A DNA stretch of 64,000 bases from Glaciecola sp947496235 (GTDB lineage: Bacteria > Pseudomonadota > Gammaproteobacteria > Enterobacterales > Alteromonadaceae), in the NCBI RefSeq assembly GCF_050306235.1, contig NZ_JBLWFH010000001.1, positions 434,001 through 498,000 on the forward strand. The letters run 5' to 3'. Made by a program: the position numbers and the translations under genes. Shown in pieces: positions 18,129 through 25,976 of this stretch; positions within the stretch are counted from its first letter, which is position 1, and each line of letters opens with the position of its first letter. The notes beneath the pieces are model-generated. The model was not told the origin of the DNA. It saw only the letters and a list, made by a program, of their open reading frames with translations, and did not search any database.

Positions 18129-18881
18129 TTATTCACCACGAATAATTCTTACCCCATCGACCACGTCATTTTGTCGACTGGATGAACTTGGTAACAAAGC
18201 ATCAACAACATAAAACGGGATAAAGGTCTGTGCACTAGCAACTACCACTTTAGATTCCATGCCCAACATTTTAGCGTTGATAATATAACCGCCTTGATGC
18301 TTAGTCATGGTGCCCGTTAAAACGTATCGAATAGGTGTACTATTATTCAGTTCGAGATAATCCCGAGATAAAATATAGTCCCCCGTTTCAGTGATTCGAA
18401 TAAACTGCGTCGCTTTATATTCGACCACTGGCATACGGAATTTGTGAAACTCATGTACAAAGGATTCAGCCATTTGCTGACCTAAAAGATTGGTTTCTCG
18501 CAAGTCGCTATCAATAAGCACAAAGTTTGTTACCGCAACAGGGGTTCGCTCGGTGACATACTCCATAGTGGACACTAAGTCTTGCGCCATATCTCTAACA
18601 TAGTCACCTACGTGATTTACGTAGGGTGTACTTTTATAAGCACCAGGGGTTTGAGAAATCACATTGGGTTTTAGCATGGCACCGAAGGCATCCACTCGTC
18701 TATCATCCTGTGCAACTGTATAGTTCTGATTATCAGCAGCCACTACATCTACAATTTCAGGCGCTGCTTCCTGTTCTGGCTCATCATTTTGATACATAGA
18801 TAAAATATCGAATTCAGGCATGCTCATACTTGAGCAACCTGACAATACAAAAATTAATCCAGTTATAAATACAAATTTCAT
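18129..18881 (-). CDS. FlgO-domain lipoprotein (second of trio)
   Basis: A 250-residue lipoprotein with a very short signal peptide and lipobox LSGC (Cys16). After an acidic linker comes the FlgO core: a Val/Asp strand (NFVLIDSDLRETNLLGQQ), a helix and a paired strand (YVLTGTMTKHQGG). It overlaps the upstream paralogue by the 4-bp ATGA arrangement, a sign of translational coupling. The downstream paralogue begins 35 bp after its stop. The three are diverged copies of one family, not recent duplicates. Confidence 0.78.
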   Translation of the reverse strand: MKFVFITGLIFVLSGCSSMSMPEFDILSMYQNDEPEQEAAPEIVDVVAADNQNYTVAQDDRRVDAFGAMLKPNVISQTPGAYKSTPYVNHVGDYVRDMAQDLVSTMEYVTERTPVAVTNFVLIDSDLRETNLLGQQMAESFVHEFHKFRMPVVEYKATQFIRITETGDYILSRDYLELNNSTPIRYVLTGTMTKHQGGYIINAKMLGMESKVVVASAQTFIPFYVVDALLPSSSSRQNDVVDGVRIIRGE

Positions 18882-19537
18882 TCGTCATCTCCAGCGCTAC
18901 GTGATGTTTTAAGCGGTTTATCCGTTCTATACAACATGCCATTTCGTGTGGTTACTTGTTCTCTCTGCCAGAATAATTCTGCTGGGAAGTATTTGGTTGC
19001 GGCAGCGATAACATCTTTATTGCGTACATTAATTATTCGCGCATTTACTATTGCGCCTGATTCTTGTTCGGTAATAGTTCCGGTGATATAAAAATCGATA
19101 TTTTGTGAGTTGCGCAAATGGGCAAGATCCCGCGACAAAGCTCGATCTGAATATTCCGATAAAATTAAACTATTGGCAGCTTTAAAATCTTGTGCAATAA
19201 AGCCCAGTCTGACCGCTTCAGTGGTAAGCCCTTGCTCCAGCTGATGTCCCAATAACATCAATGGGCCTTGATGATCTAAGTTTGTTTTTAGACTGGTAAC
19301 AGGCACAAAACCCGCTACTGCATACCTAAATTGACGATCAGGGGTCATCTGAGCAAATAATTCCATTGCCAATTCGTGGGTATATAATTCTGTATTTCCA
19401 AGTACTACCTTTTGTTCTACAACATGGGACTCTTTCCGACTCATTGGCAAAGAATCGCAGGCTGTAAGCGATAACAGCACCAGCACACACAAAATTGAAA
19501 CAATAAAATTTATAAAACTTTGAAGGTGATTCTTCAT
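18878..19537 (-). CDS. FlgO-domain lipoprotein (first of trio)
   Basis: A 219-residue protein with a long hydrophobic signal and lipobox LTAC (Cys27). The mature part has the same core as the next two genes (YAVAGFVPVTSLKTNL, then FYITGTITEQESG and VNARIINVRNKDVIAAA). The C-terminus is basic then acidic. It begins the operon; 283 bp of non-coding DNA upstream should hold the promoter, but I saw no convincing sigma-54 or flagellar sigma-28 site. The trio sits between mnmC and yfcL, genes that are close neighbours in enterobacteria, so it looks inserted. Confidence 0.75.
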   Translation of the reverse strand: MKNHLQSFINFIVSILCVLVLLSLTACDSLPMSRKESHVVEQKVVLGNTELYTHELAMELFAQMTPDRQFRYAVAGFVPVTSLKTNLDHQGPLMLLGHQLEQGLTTEAVRLGFIAQDFKAANSLILSEYSDRALSRDLAHLRNSQNIDFYITGTITEQESGAIVNARIINVRNKDVIAAATKYFPAELFWQREQVTTRNGMLYRTDKPLKTSRSAGDDE

Positions 19538-19820
19538 ATCAATACTCGTTTAGCCATTATTTCTTTGCTCTGGTCACTGCCAGCGCTCAGATACATTTGT
19601 GATCCTATTAGCCACAAATTTTTGGCGTTTAACCTATCAGGTACTGATGTTTAGCAATAATGATTCCACTTTTCACAAATCAAAAGAAATATGTTTTTAG
19701 CATATATTTCAAAAGGTTAAATTTGCAGAAGTGTTTTTTTTGGGGTTAGTCAGATGACGACTGAGTGTGAGCGGCAATGCTTTGCAGAGTAAAACGGATG
19801 CGGCAATTTAGGTGGCAAAA

Positions 19821-20129
19821 TCATGCAGTGAGTAAACGTTGATACATCTTTTGTACATCAGCAGCGTCTTCCGCAGTCAACTCTTTTTCATCTATCGCTT
19901 GTTGTATGCTTAGTTGAAGTTCTGATAAAAACTTACTAGTCGCTTGGTTAAATTCAGCTTCCGTTGTGTTATTCGTATATTCGCCAAATACTCTTGCAGC
20001 GATTAAAGATAGGTGGCCATGAAGGTAACTGGCAGCAAATAATTCTTGATCACTTCCGTGCTCTATAAAACTGTCTAAAAAGGTTTCTTTGTTTGAAAGA
20101 TAATCCTCGAATTCAGCGGATAAAATCAA
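19821..20129 (-). CDS. yfcL: YfcL family protein
   Basis: A 102-residue acidic, helical protein. The central HGSDQELFAASYLHGHLSLIAA segment (residues about 24-45) matches the YfcL family, whose function is unknown. The start is TTG at 20129, with AGGAG 6 nt upstream, and no ATG is available. It follows the ATP-NAD-kinase-like gene by 1 bp and is last of a three-gene operon with epmC. In E. coli yfcL also lies by epmC (yfcM) and mnmC. Confidence 0.85.
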   Translation of the reverse strand: MILSAEFEDYLSNKETFLDSFIEHGSDQELFAASYLHGHLSLIAARVFGEYTNNTTEAEFNQATSKFLSELQLSIQQAIDEKELTAEDAADVQKMYQRLLTA

Positions 20130-20130
20130 T

Positions 20131-21255
20131 CTAATCTCCTCTTACAAAATACAATACTTGGTCTTTATAACCTGTAATTACTGGAATTGGACCTGCCAGA
20201 CTAGCGTCTAAATCAGGATCCCCCGAATCCACTATTAATCCCTTCTGTCCCAAACTTTGAAGTTTTGCTTTAGTGGCCACTAAATAAATATCATTTTTGT
20301 TTAACCGAGCTAAAAACTTATTACTGAGTTGCTGGTTGCCGCGCCCTATAATGTGACCTTGACCGCCAATAAGCGTTATTACTAGCTTTACGGGCTTATC
20401 CTGAGTTAGTTTTACTAATTGGTCAGCAGTAACATCTTGTGCCAATAATTGATTTTGATACACAAGGTCAACGCCCAACAATGTATTTTCATAACCAATG
20501 TCCTGCATCACAAAATCTATGGTACTGCCAGAGCCCATGACAAAAATATGATCGTCATATTCCTGCATGAGTTCTTGCACATAAGCGGCAATATCACTGA
20601 GCAACAATTCATCAGATTCCTTTCCGCCCATTTTAACCGCTTGAATATAGGTCAGCTCTTCTGGCACTAACATTTCACCGAAATGTTTTGCTACTACCAC
20701 ACCTTGTCGAAACTTGTCTTCGTCAATATCGCGCACCTCAGCGCTCATAAGGCTGACCAATTCCCCCTTAATCACACTTGCGAGTACTTTTCCTGCGGCT
20801 TGAGGCGTAATGGCATATACGCCACTGTGAATTTTACAACCTGCCGGAATTCCCAACACAGGTAGTTTATCTTGCACTTGCTGACAAATATCAATGGCTG
20901 TTCCGTCCCCACCAGCAAAGAGCAGTAAATCTATCTTTTGCTCAAGTAACTGGGCAACCGCATTAACCGTATCAGTAGCTTCGGTCTGTTGATTTTGACA
21001 ATAATAAACAACCTGATGCTGAAGGCCTAATTGATTGCACGCGTCTTCACCCATTTCTCCGCTAGCAGTAATCACACAAAACTGCGTTTTTATATCAGCC
21101 AAAGCCTCTAAGGCTAGCAAGGTTCTGCTTTGGGATTTTTTTTCTGCACCAGCGGCTAGGGCTTTTTGACGAATTTCTGCACCGTCACTGCCTTTAAGTG
21201 CAATGGCCCCACCTATGCCTGAATAAGGATTTATTATGAGTCCTAAACGGAACAT
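20131..21255 (-). CDS. ATP-NAD/AcoX kinase family protein
   Basis: A 374-residue protein with the NAD-kinase/diacylglycerol-kinase fold. The phosphate-binding GGDGT is at residues 115-119, and a GIPAGCKIHSGVYA segment follows as in AcoX-type proteins. The family is related to NAD kinase but its substrate is generally unknown; canonical nadK is elsewhere in the window. The gene overlaps epmC by 13 bp upstream and is 1 bp from yfcL, so it is co-translated with a tRNA/translation-factor-related set. Calling it a second NAD kinase would overreach. Confidence 0.8.
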   Translation of the reverse strand: MFRLGLIINPYSGIGGAIALKGSDGAEIRQKALAAGAEKKSQSRTLLALEALADIKTQFCVITASGEMGEDACNQLGLQHQVVYYCQNQQTEATDTVNAVAQLLEQKIDLLLFAGGDGTAIDICQQVQDKLPVLGIPAGCKIHSGVYAITPQAAGKVLASVIKGELVSLMSAEVRDIDEDKFRQGVVVAKHFGEMLVPEELTYIQAVKMGGKESDELLLSDIAAYVQELMQEYDDHIFVMGSGSTIDFVMQDIGYENTLLGVDLVYQNQLLAQDVTADQLVKLTQDKPVKLVITLIGGQGHIIGRGNQQLSNKFLARLNKNDIYLVATKAKLQSLGQKGLIVDSGDPDLDASLAGPIPVITGYKDQVLYFVRGD

Positions 21256-21860
21256 AGATTTCCAGTGCTGTTATTTTGATTGTAAGAAAGATCCTGCTTG
21301 CTTGATTTCAATGCAGTAATAAATGCTTGAGCTCTTGGTGGAAAGCCCAGTTGCTGATAGCGTTTATATTGACTAATAACAGCTTTCGAAAATTCAAAGC
21401 TATTGTAATTCGGCAAAGATAAGTTATCAGCGCTCACCCTAAACTCGATATTTGCAGCTAGAGAAAATGCATATTCAAGTGCTTGGGGTTTCACTTCCAC
21501 TTTTTCAAATACTTTTTGTTGTTCCAGGTCTCGCCCATCTGGGGAGTACCAATAGCCATAATCTAATTGTCTGCGGCGTTTCTCACCGGCAATACACCAG
21601 TGCGCTACCTCGTGTAAGGCACTAGATGCATAATCAGCGCGATAGAAAATGCTATTATTTTCAGTATTGGGCGCCTGCTCAAATTGAATATCTTGATAAT
21701 CTTTGGGATTTTGGCCTTTAGGAATATAAATGGGCTCACTGGCGCCCCCTTGTAGTATGGTGCCAAGGGTCGCGAAAAATGTGTGATTAAACACTTTTTC
21801 AATCTGAGCAGCATTTAGGGGATGTGAATCAGCGCGTTTTGTTTGAATATCCAATCTCAT
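21243..21860 (-). CDS. epmC: Elongation factor P hydroxylase EpmC
   Basis: A 205-residue protein of the YfcM/EpmC family, which hydroxylates the lysylated lysine of EF-P. The metal-binding region SSALHEVAHWC supplies His83, Glu84 and His87. The YWYSPDGRDLEQQ segment is a family hallmark. It is slightly longer than E. coli EpmC because of a Ser/Asn-rich C-terminus. It overlaps the kinase-like gene by 13 bp. Its partners epmA and epmB are not in this window. Confidence 0.9.
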   Translation of the reverse strand: MRLDIQTKRADSHPLNAAQIEKVFNHTFFATLGTILQGGASEPIYIPKGQNPKDYQDIQFEQAPNTENNSIFYRADYASSALHEVAHWCIAGEKRRRQLDYGYWYSPDGRDLEQQKVFEKVEVKPQALEYAFSLAANIEFRVSADNLSLPNYNSFEFSKAVISQYKRYQQLGFPPRAQAFITALKSSKQDLSYNQNNSTGNLCSV

Positions 21861-21989
21861 ACAGTCAAAAAGACAAATAATTAATACTTCGGCAGATTTG
21901 CTACCTTAAACATGAAGCATTAGTATATCCTGTAATCGCTTTTCTGTATTTCAAATTTTTTGGATTTTTACGCTATAAGGTAGAAGTAC

Positions 21990-22481
21990 ATGCTTGAATG
22001 TCAACTTGTTGGGGATGATGCTAATCGCTGGCATGAATTAAATTGGCAAGTTAATCGGCCTTTTATAATGCTGTGGGTAGTGCAACAAGATGAGCTAGAC
22101 CATTATAATCATGCGAATAATACTGTGTATGTAAAAAAGCTAGAACAGCTAGCTTGGGCACACTCGGCTAGCTTGGGTCTCAGCATCGAAGATTATCAGC
22201 GCTTAGACCGAGCCATGGTAATTCATAAACATGTGATCGAATACAAACACCCTTGCCTTTTTAATGAGCAAGTCGCTTGCGCTACTTGGATAAGTGGTTG
22301 TGATAAAAAGTTTAGACTACAACGCCATTTTCAATTTATCGCTACTGATACCGAACAAACCGTTCTTACGGCGACAACAGACTATGTATGCGTTAGCTTA
22401 GCCTCAGGCAAACCCAAACCAATGCCAGCTGAATTTATTGAAACTTATGGCCAAAACGTCATTTATGAGTCTGACAAATGA
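21990..22481 (+). CDS. Acyl-CoA thioesterase, hotdog fold (4HBT/FadM type)
   Basis: A 163-residue single-hotdog protein. The active-site helix region DELDHYNHANNTVYVKKLE carries the conserved Asp and the following NHxNN of 4HBT-type thioesterases. A clear AAGGTAGAAG ribosome-binding site precedes the ATG. The stop codon overlaps the next start (ATGA), so it is translationally coupled to the retropepsin-like gene. The acyl substrate cannot be deduced. Confidence 0.82.
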   Translation: MLECQLVGDDANRWHELNWQVNRPFIMLWVVQQDELDHYNHANNTVYVKKLEQLAWAHSASLGLSIEDYQRLDRAMVIHKHVIEYKHPCLFNEQVACATWISGCDKKFRLQRHFQFIATDTEQTVLTATTDYVCVSLASGKPKPMPAEFIETYGQNVIYESDK

Positions 22482-23632
22482 AATATTTGTTCGCATTTTT
22501 GTTGACGCTTTCGCTGACCACTAATGTGTTGCTAATACGTGCGTTATATTTTTCAGAAAATGGGGCTAAGGAAAATTCAGAAATAGAGGTTTCAATAACA
22601 ACAGATAAGGCGCTTAATCCCGAAAATTACAAAACTAGCTCTGACTCATTTTCTAGTACGCCATCTAAAAATAAAGTCACCTCTGATAAGGAAGTCGTGT
22701 CATCTATTGGTGATGCTCAATGGGATAGACTTCAGTACTTACGAGGGTCGCAAAGATATGAGGAGTTATTGGTTGAAGTTAGAGAATATCTGCGCGCTTA
22801 TCCAGCGAATATAGATGCGGTATTGCTAGAAGCCGAAGCCATTTATCATACTCAGCCGCTGAATGCTGCAATTGTGCATTATTATGGCTTAAAAGATGTG
22901 CCCATGGCAGCCCACCAAAAGCAAGAAGTAGAAAAGTTCATCGAAATTCATAGCAGCAAAATCATTCAGCAATTCAGTGGTGATGGACATTGGCATTTAT
23001 TAGCGGCTTTTCTAGAACCCCTTTTACAAGTTGATCCTACCAATAGAGCTTATATTTATTCCCTTGCCCAATCATATGGAATGGACGAGCATTTTGGGTT
23101 AATGGAAGACACTTTGGCGGCATTACCTTCAAACGACATACGCGCCGAAAGGCTACGCAACAATATTTACGCGATGGCGGATAATAAAGACGCTCCGTTA
23201 GATCCCGTTACGGACACAAATTTGCCTTTACAGGATGCCAACACCGATAACAGCAAAGTAATAGCGCTAACGAGAATAGATAATCAATTATTTGCTGATG
23301 TTGACCTTGATAGAGAGCAACTGCGATTGCTGGTTGATACCGGCGCCAGTGTCACCGCACTGCCTAAAAGCCTTGAAGAGAAAGTAAAACGTCGTTCAGA
23401 GTATTTAGGTCTGTTTAATGTGCAAACCGCTGGCGGAATGATTTCCAGCCCTATGTATAAATTATCTAGCTTATACTTAGGAAATACAGAGCTCACTAAC
23501 GTAACAGTAATGTTATTAGACGACAATAACCTAGGGAACTACCAAGGGCTACTGGGAATGAATGTACTATCTAAGTTTGATTTTGTCGCTTCCAAGGCTA
23601 GCGGTACAGTAGGGCTTAGGTTAATTCGATAG
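22478..23632 (+). CDS. Membrane-anchored retropepsin-like aspartic protease
   Basis: A 384-residue protein. An N-terminal hydrophobic anchor (residues about 2-22) is followed by a Ser/Thr-rich linker and a helical, TPR-like middle. A C-terminal single-domain aspartic protease contains LLVDTGASVTALP as the catalytic Asp-Thr-Gly and a later GLLGMNVLSKFDF strand. Such clan AA enzymes act as homodimers and are often periplasmic or inner-membrane bound. It overlaps the thioesterase gene by 4 bp. The target is unknown. Confidence 0.82.
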   Translation: MKYLFAFLLTLSLTTNVLLIRALYFSENGAKENSEIEVSITTDKALNPENYKTSSDSFSSTPSKNKVTSDKEVVSSIGDAQWDRLQYLRGSQRYEELLVEVREYLRAYPANIDAVLLEAEAIYHTQPLNAAIVHYYGLKDVPMAAHQKQEVEKFIEIHSSKIIQQFSGDGHWHLLAAFLEPLLQVDPTNRAYIYSLAQSYGMDEHFGLMEDTLAALPSNDIRAERLRNNIYAMADNKDAPLDPVTDTNLPLQDANTDNSKVIALTRIDNQLFADVDLDREQLRLLVDTGASVTALPKSLEEKVKRRSEYLGLFNVQTAGGMISSPMYKLSSLYLGNTELTNVTVMLLDDNNLGNYQGLLGMNVLSKFDFVASKASGTVGLRLIR

Positions 23633-23752
23633 TGCATTTTTGAAATAAGTATAAATCGCAAAATCTATATTTACTCGATTTTGAATAAGTTTATTTTCCA
23701 ATTTTTTTCCATCGTATAGAGAATAATCTAATCTGATTTTGGATTTCTAAAC

Positions 23753-24082
23753 TTAATTTTTATTGGTTTTGAATACTCGATAATCTTGCAGCAGACTGTA
23801 AACAAGAGTTACTAACAATAAAAAAGTAACTAAGATTGCGAAAGATAGCCCCTGTGTCCATGTTTGCATTATTGATAAAATTAGGAAGAATGCAGTCTCC
23901 GCCAAACCTAAACGAATGGCCCACATTTTCTGATTAACTAAACCATAAACAATAGTGGTATTGATAAGAATGGTTAAAACCGAAGCAATTCCTACCATCA
24001 AGAAGTTCGCAATTTCAATAGTGTCTGTGAAAAAAGCGACGCCAAAGGAAATTACAATTAATGCAAATCCAATCACAGCCAA
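23753..24082 (-). CDS. Small membrane protein, start codon unclear
   Basis: At least 109 residues with about four hydrophobic segments; I do not recognise the family. The only conventional start in frame is a TTG at 24082 with no ribosome-binding site, inside the first membrane helix. The frame stays open upstream to 24130 and would add IETKGTALAFSFITL, completing that helix. An AAGGA lies 9 nt before the ATC at 24127. The gene therefore probably begins near 24127, with an ATC in place of ATG or a mutated start. It follows the frameshifted gene at 24167-24671 on the same strand, 39 bp downstream. Confidence 0.5.
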   Translation of the reverse strand: MAVIGFALIVISFGVAFFTDTIEIANFLMVGIASVLTILINTTIVYGLVNQKMWAIRLGLAETAFFLILSIMQTWTQGLSFAILVTFLLLVTLVYSLLQDYRVFKTNKN

Positions 24083-24166
24083 GAGCGTTATAAAACTGAA
24101 TGCCAGCGCAGTACCTTTCGTTTCGATTTCCTATTGTCCTTCTGAGAATTTAGTTAATAAAATTAA

Positions 24167-24671
24167 TCATCCAATACGATGTGAATAATAGTCTATCAAA
24201 CCTCTTCTATTAACTTGTAGTGAGACAATATATGTTGTTTCACCTTCCATGCTGTCTTGATATACATTTGCCTGTTTATTGCCATTATCATCGTAATAAT
24301 AGACTTTTACCTTTGTGTTTGCTTCTATCGAGCATTTTAACAACAAAGTTAAAGCCTGATATTGTCTCCAGAATTAGCAGCTCACTAGATTCGAATTCGT
24401 TATTTATATCCGTGAGGATTCGTTGATAAAATTCGTTTTTATTCCGGTTAACGGTTTTGATATCAGGAAAAATCATCTCAATATCTACATCAGTAGCAAA
24501 TAAGCCTAAAAATTTATTGATATCATCTTCGGTTGGGTCTGGTTGTTGCAATCTATTCTTGAGAGTTAAGAACTTTTTAGCGATTTGTTCTAACTCTTGG
24601 TTTTTAAATTTTGGACAAGCAAGTATGTTAGTGGAACAAGCTAACAATACCAGAATTAAAAAGACGCGCAT
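24167..24671 (-). pseudogene. NTF2-like secreted protein, disrupted by a one-base frameshift
   Basis: The ATG at 24671 has a strong AGGAG site and opens a signal peptide ending in a Cys (ILAC), then an NTF2/SnoaL-like helix and strand pattern. This frame ends early at 24288. At the TTTT run 24335-24338 (AAAA on the coding strand), removing one base switches to a frame reading SIEANTKVKVYYYDDNGN and on to a stop at 24167, giving about 167 residues. That extension is rich in beta-strand patterns as NTF2-like domains need. It is either a real recent pseudogene, a phase-variable tract or a sequencing error. Confidence 0.65.
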
Positions 24672-25084
24672 GCAAACTCCTTTTATGCTTAGAAAAGAGA
24701 GAACTGACTAGCTGTTATATCTAACCTACTTACGAGTTACTCAAAATACAAAAACTTCCTATTGGATATACGTAAACAAACATAGCGCAAATATTTGGTT
24801 TTTAAACTTTCCCATGCATTAGCTAAGAATCTAAGAACAAAGTACACTGCACCTTTCTTAGCTTGGACAAGCCGATTTAATAACTTATGCTTAGGTGTTG
24901 CTAAATAAAAACTGTTTCGATTCGACTCTTAATCATCTGGTTTGGTTATTATTTCTTAATAATACGAAGATAAAACATTTGAGGGCCTTAAGAGACACGT
25001 CAATATCTTTTAAGGCCGAGGGGTGCTTAGGCGAGGGGGGCTTATAGGTACAACAAATAAGTGCGAGGGGATAGCCCGAAAATC
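24672..25084. other. 413-bp non-coding stretch with a strong hairpin
   Basis: No credible reading frame on either strand. It separates two minus-strand genes. The main structured element is the stem-loop at 24984-25017. The rest is AT-rich, then becomes purine-rich (several GAGGGG runs) just downstream of the 25085-25498 gene. Confidence 0.6.
24984..25017. repeat. 12-bp stem-loop in the non-coding stretch
   Basis: GGCCTTAAGAGA pairs with TCTTTTAAGGCC (one G-U pair as RNA) around a 10-nt loop. No T-tract follows on either strand. It may be a terminator of the minus-strand membrane-protein gene, part of a small RNA or a short mobile-element remnant. Confidence 0.5.
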
Positions 25085-25498
25085 TTAGCCATTGGATCGA
25101 TTGACATTCCTAGCAAATACGTAAAAAACGGTAACTAAAAGAAGCAATCTAGGAAAAGTAGTGGCAAGGTTAAACGTTTCTTGAGCCTGTGATTGCAGGA
25201 TAAAATACAGCTGCAGTAAAATTAAAGGTATCAAAACCAAAGCATAAAAGGTGACACTAGGCGCTTTTATTAACTTTGCTCCCAAAAACGCTAACACTAA
25301 ATAAGTGAGGGACAATGGCACAGCAATGGTGACTAGGTCTACTAGAGTGAATGCGAACATACTCGAAATTTGCACTAAAGGTTTGAGTATTTCACTCGGA
25401 ATAGCAATCGCAGCTCCTGCGCCAATAATAAATATTGACATATAAGCTAATGTCACACCAATTAGAATTGCAATAACATGTTTATAAAATGGCTCCAT
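25085..25498 (-). CDS. Hypothetical four-helix membrane protein
   Basis: 137 residues with about four hydrophobic helices (roughly residues 7-32, 44-78, 83-102 and 112-130) and short polar loops. An AAGGAA ribosome-binding site precedes the ATG at good distance. I recognise no family motif. It is flanked by non-coding DNA on both sides, so it is probably monocistronic. Confidence 0.65.
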   Translation of the reverse strand: MEPFYKHVIAILIGVTLAYMSIFIIGAGAAIAIPSEILKPLVQISSMFAFTLVDLVTIAVPLSLTYLVLAFLGAKLIKAPSVTFYALVLIPLILLQLYFILQSQAQETFNLATTFPRLLLLVTVFYVFARNVNRSNG

Positions 25499-25715
25499 TT
25501 GATTCCTTTGTTAAATGAGTATTAGTTAATTGATATCATTTATAACGTAAATAGTAGATTTAAATTACCAAAACCCAAGCCAAAATTCACCACACAAATT
25601 ATAACCATTAACGACATTTATACCGTGTTTTTCAGAATACTCATGTATAATCCGCGGCAACCTTAGGTGAGACGTTTTATCTTATAATCAGTTACCATTT
25701 TCTTCGGAGTATCAG

Positions 25716-25913
25716 ATGTTCGAAATGTATATTTTAGGCCTTTTCGCAAGTATTCATTCATTATTTGCAGTTAAAGCCTCTACTAGCGGTGTGTTAATTA
25801 ATAAATCGAAACGTGGTAAATGGATTGCACTTTCTTTAGTTTTTGGTTTTGTAGGGCATTTTATTTATTATGCACTACAGCACGACAGTGAGTATAAGTC
25901 ACTGCGTTCTTAA
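25716..25913 (+). CDS. Small membrane-associated protein, 65 residues
   Basis: 65 residues: a hydrophobic N-terminal segment, a basic middle (NKSKRGKW) and a second hydrophobic helix (IALSLVFGFVGHFIYYAL), then a charged tail. A TATAAT hexamer at 25646-25651 could be the -10. A purine-rich CGGAG lies about 9 nt before the ATG. A strong terminator begins 13 bp after the stop. Own promoter plus terminator suggests a real, separately expressed small gene. Function unknown. Confidence 0.6.
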   Translation: MFEMYILGLFASIHSLFAVKASTSGVLINKSKRGKWIALSLVFGFVGHFIYYALQHDSEYKSLRS

Positions 25914-25926
25914 TCATCCAAGAACG

Positions 25927-25962
25927 AAAAAAGCCGATTTGCTAAAGCAAATCGGCTTTTTT
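25927..25962. terminator. Bidirectional Rho-independent terminator
   Basis: GCCGATTTGC / GCAAATCGGC with a TAAA loop, flanked by A6 and T6. It serves the 65-residue gene on the plus strand and fadH on the minus strand. Confidence 0.95.
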
Positions 25963-25976
25963 GTTGTTTGTAGCCA

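Noticed and set aside
19608..19635. CRP-like TGTGA...CCACA
   Set aside because: The half-sites are 9 bp apart instead of 6 and the second half is a mismatch.
19538..19640. Possible sigma-54 promoter before the FlgO trio (GGCAG...GAGC)
   Set aside because: The GG and GC elements are off by one base in spacing and the TTGC element is missing.
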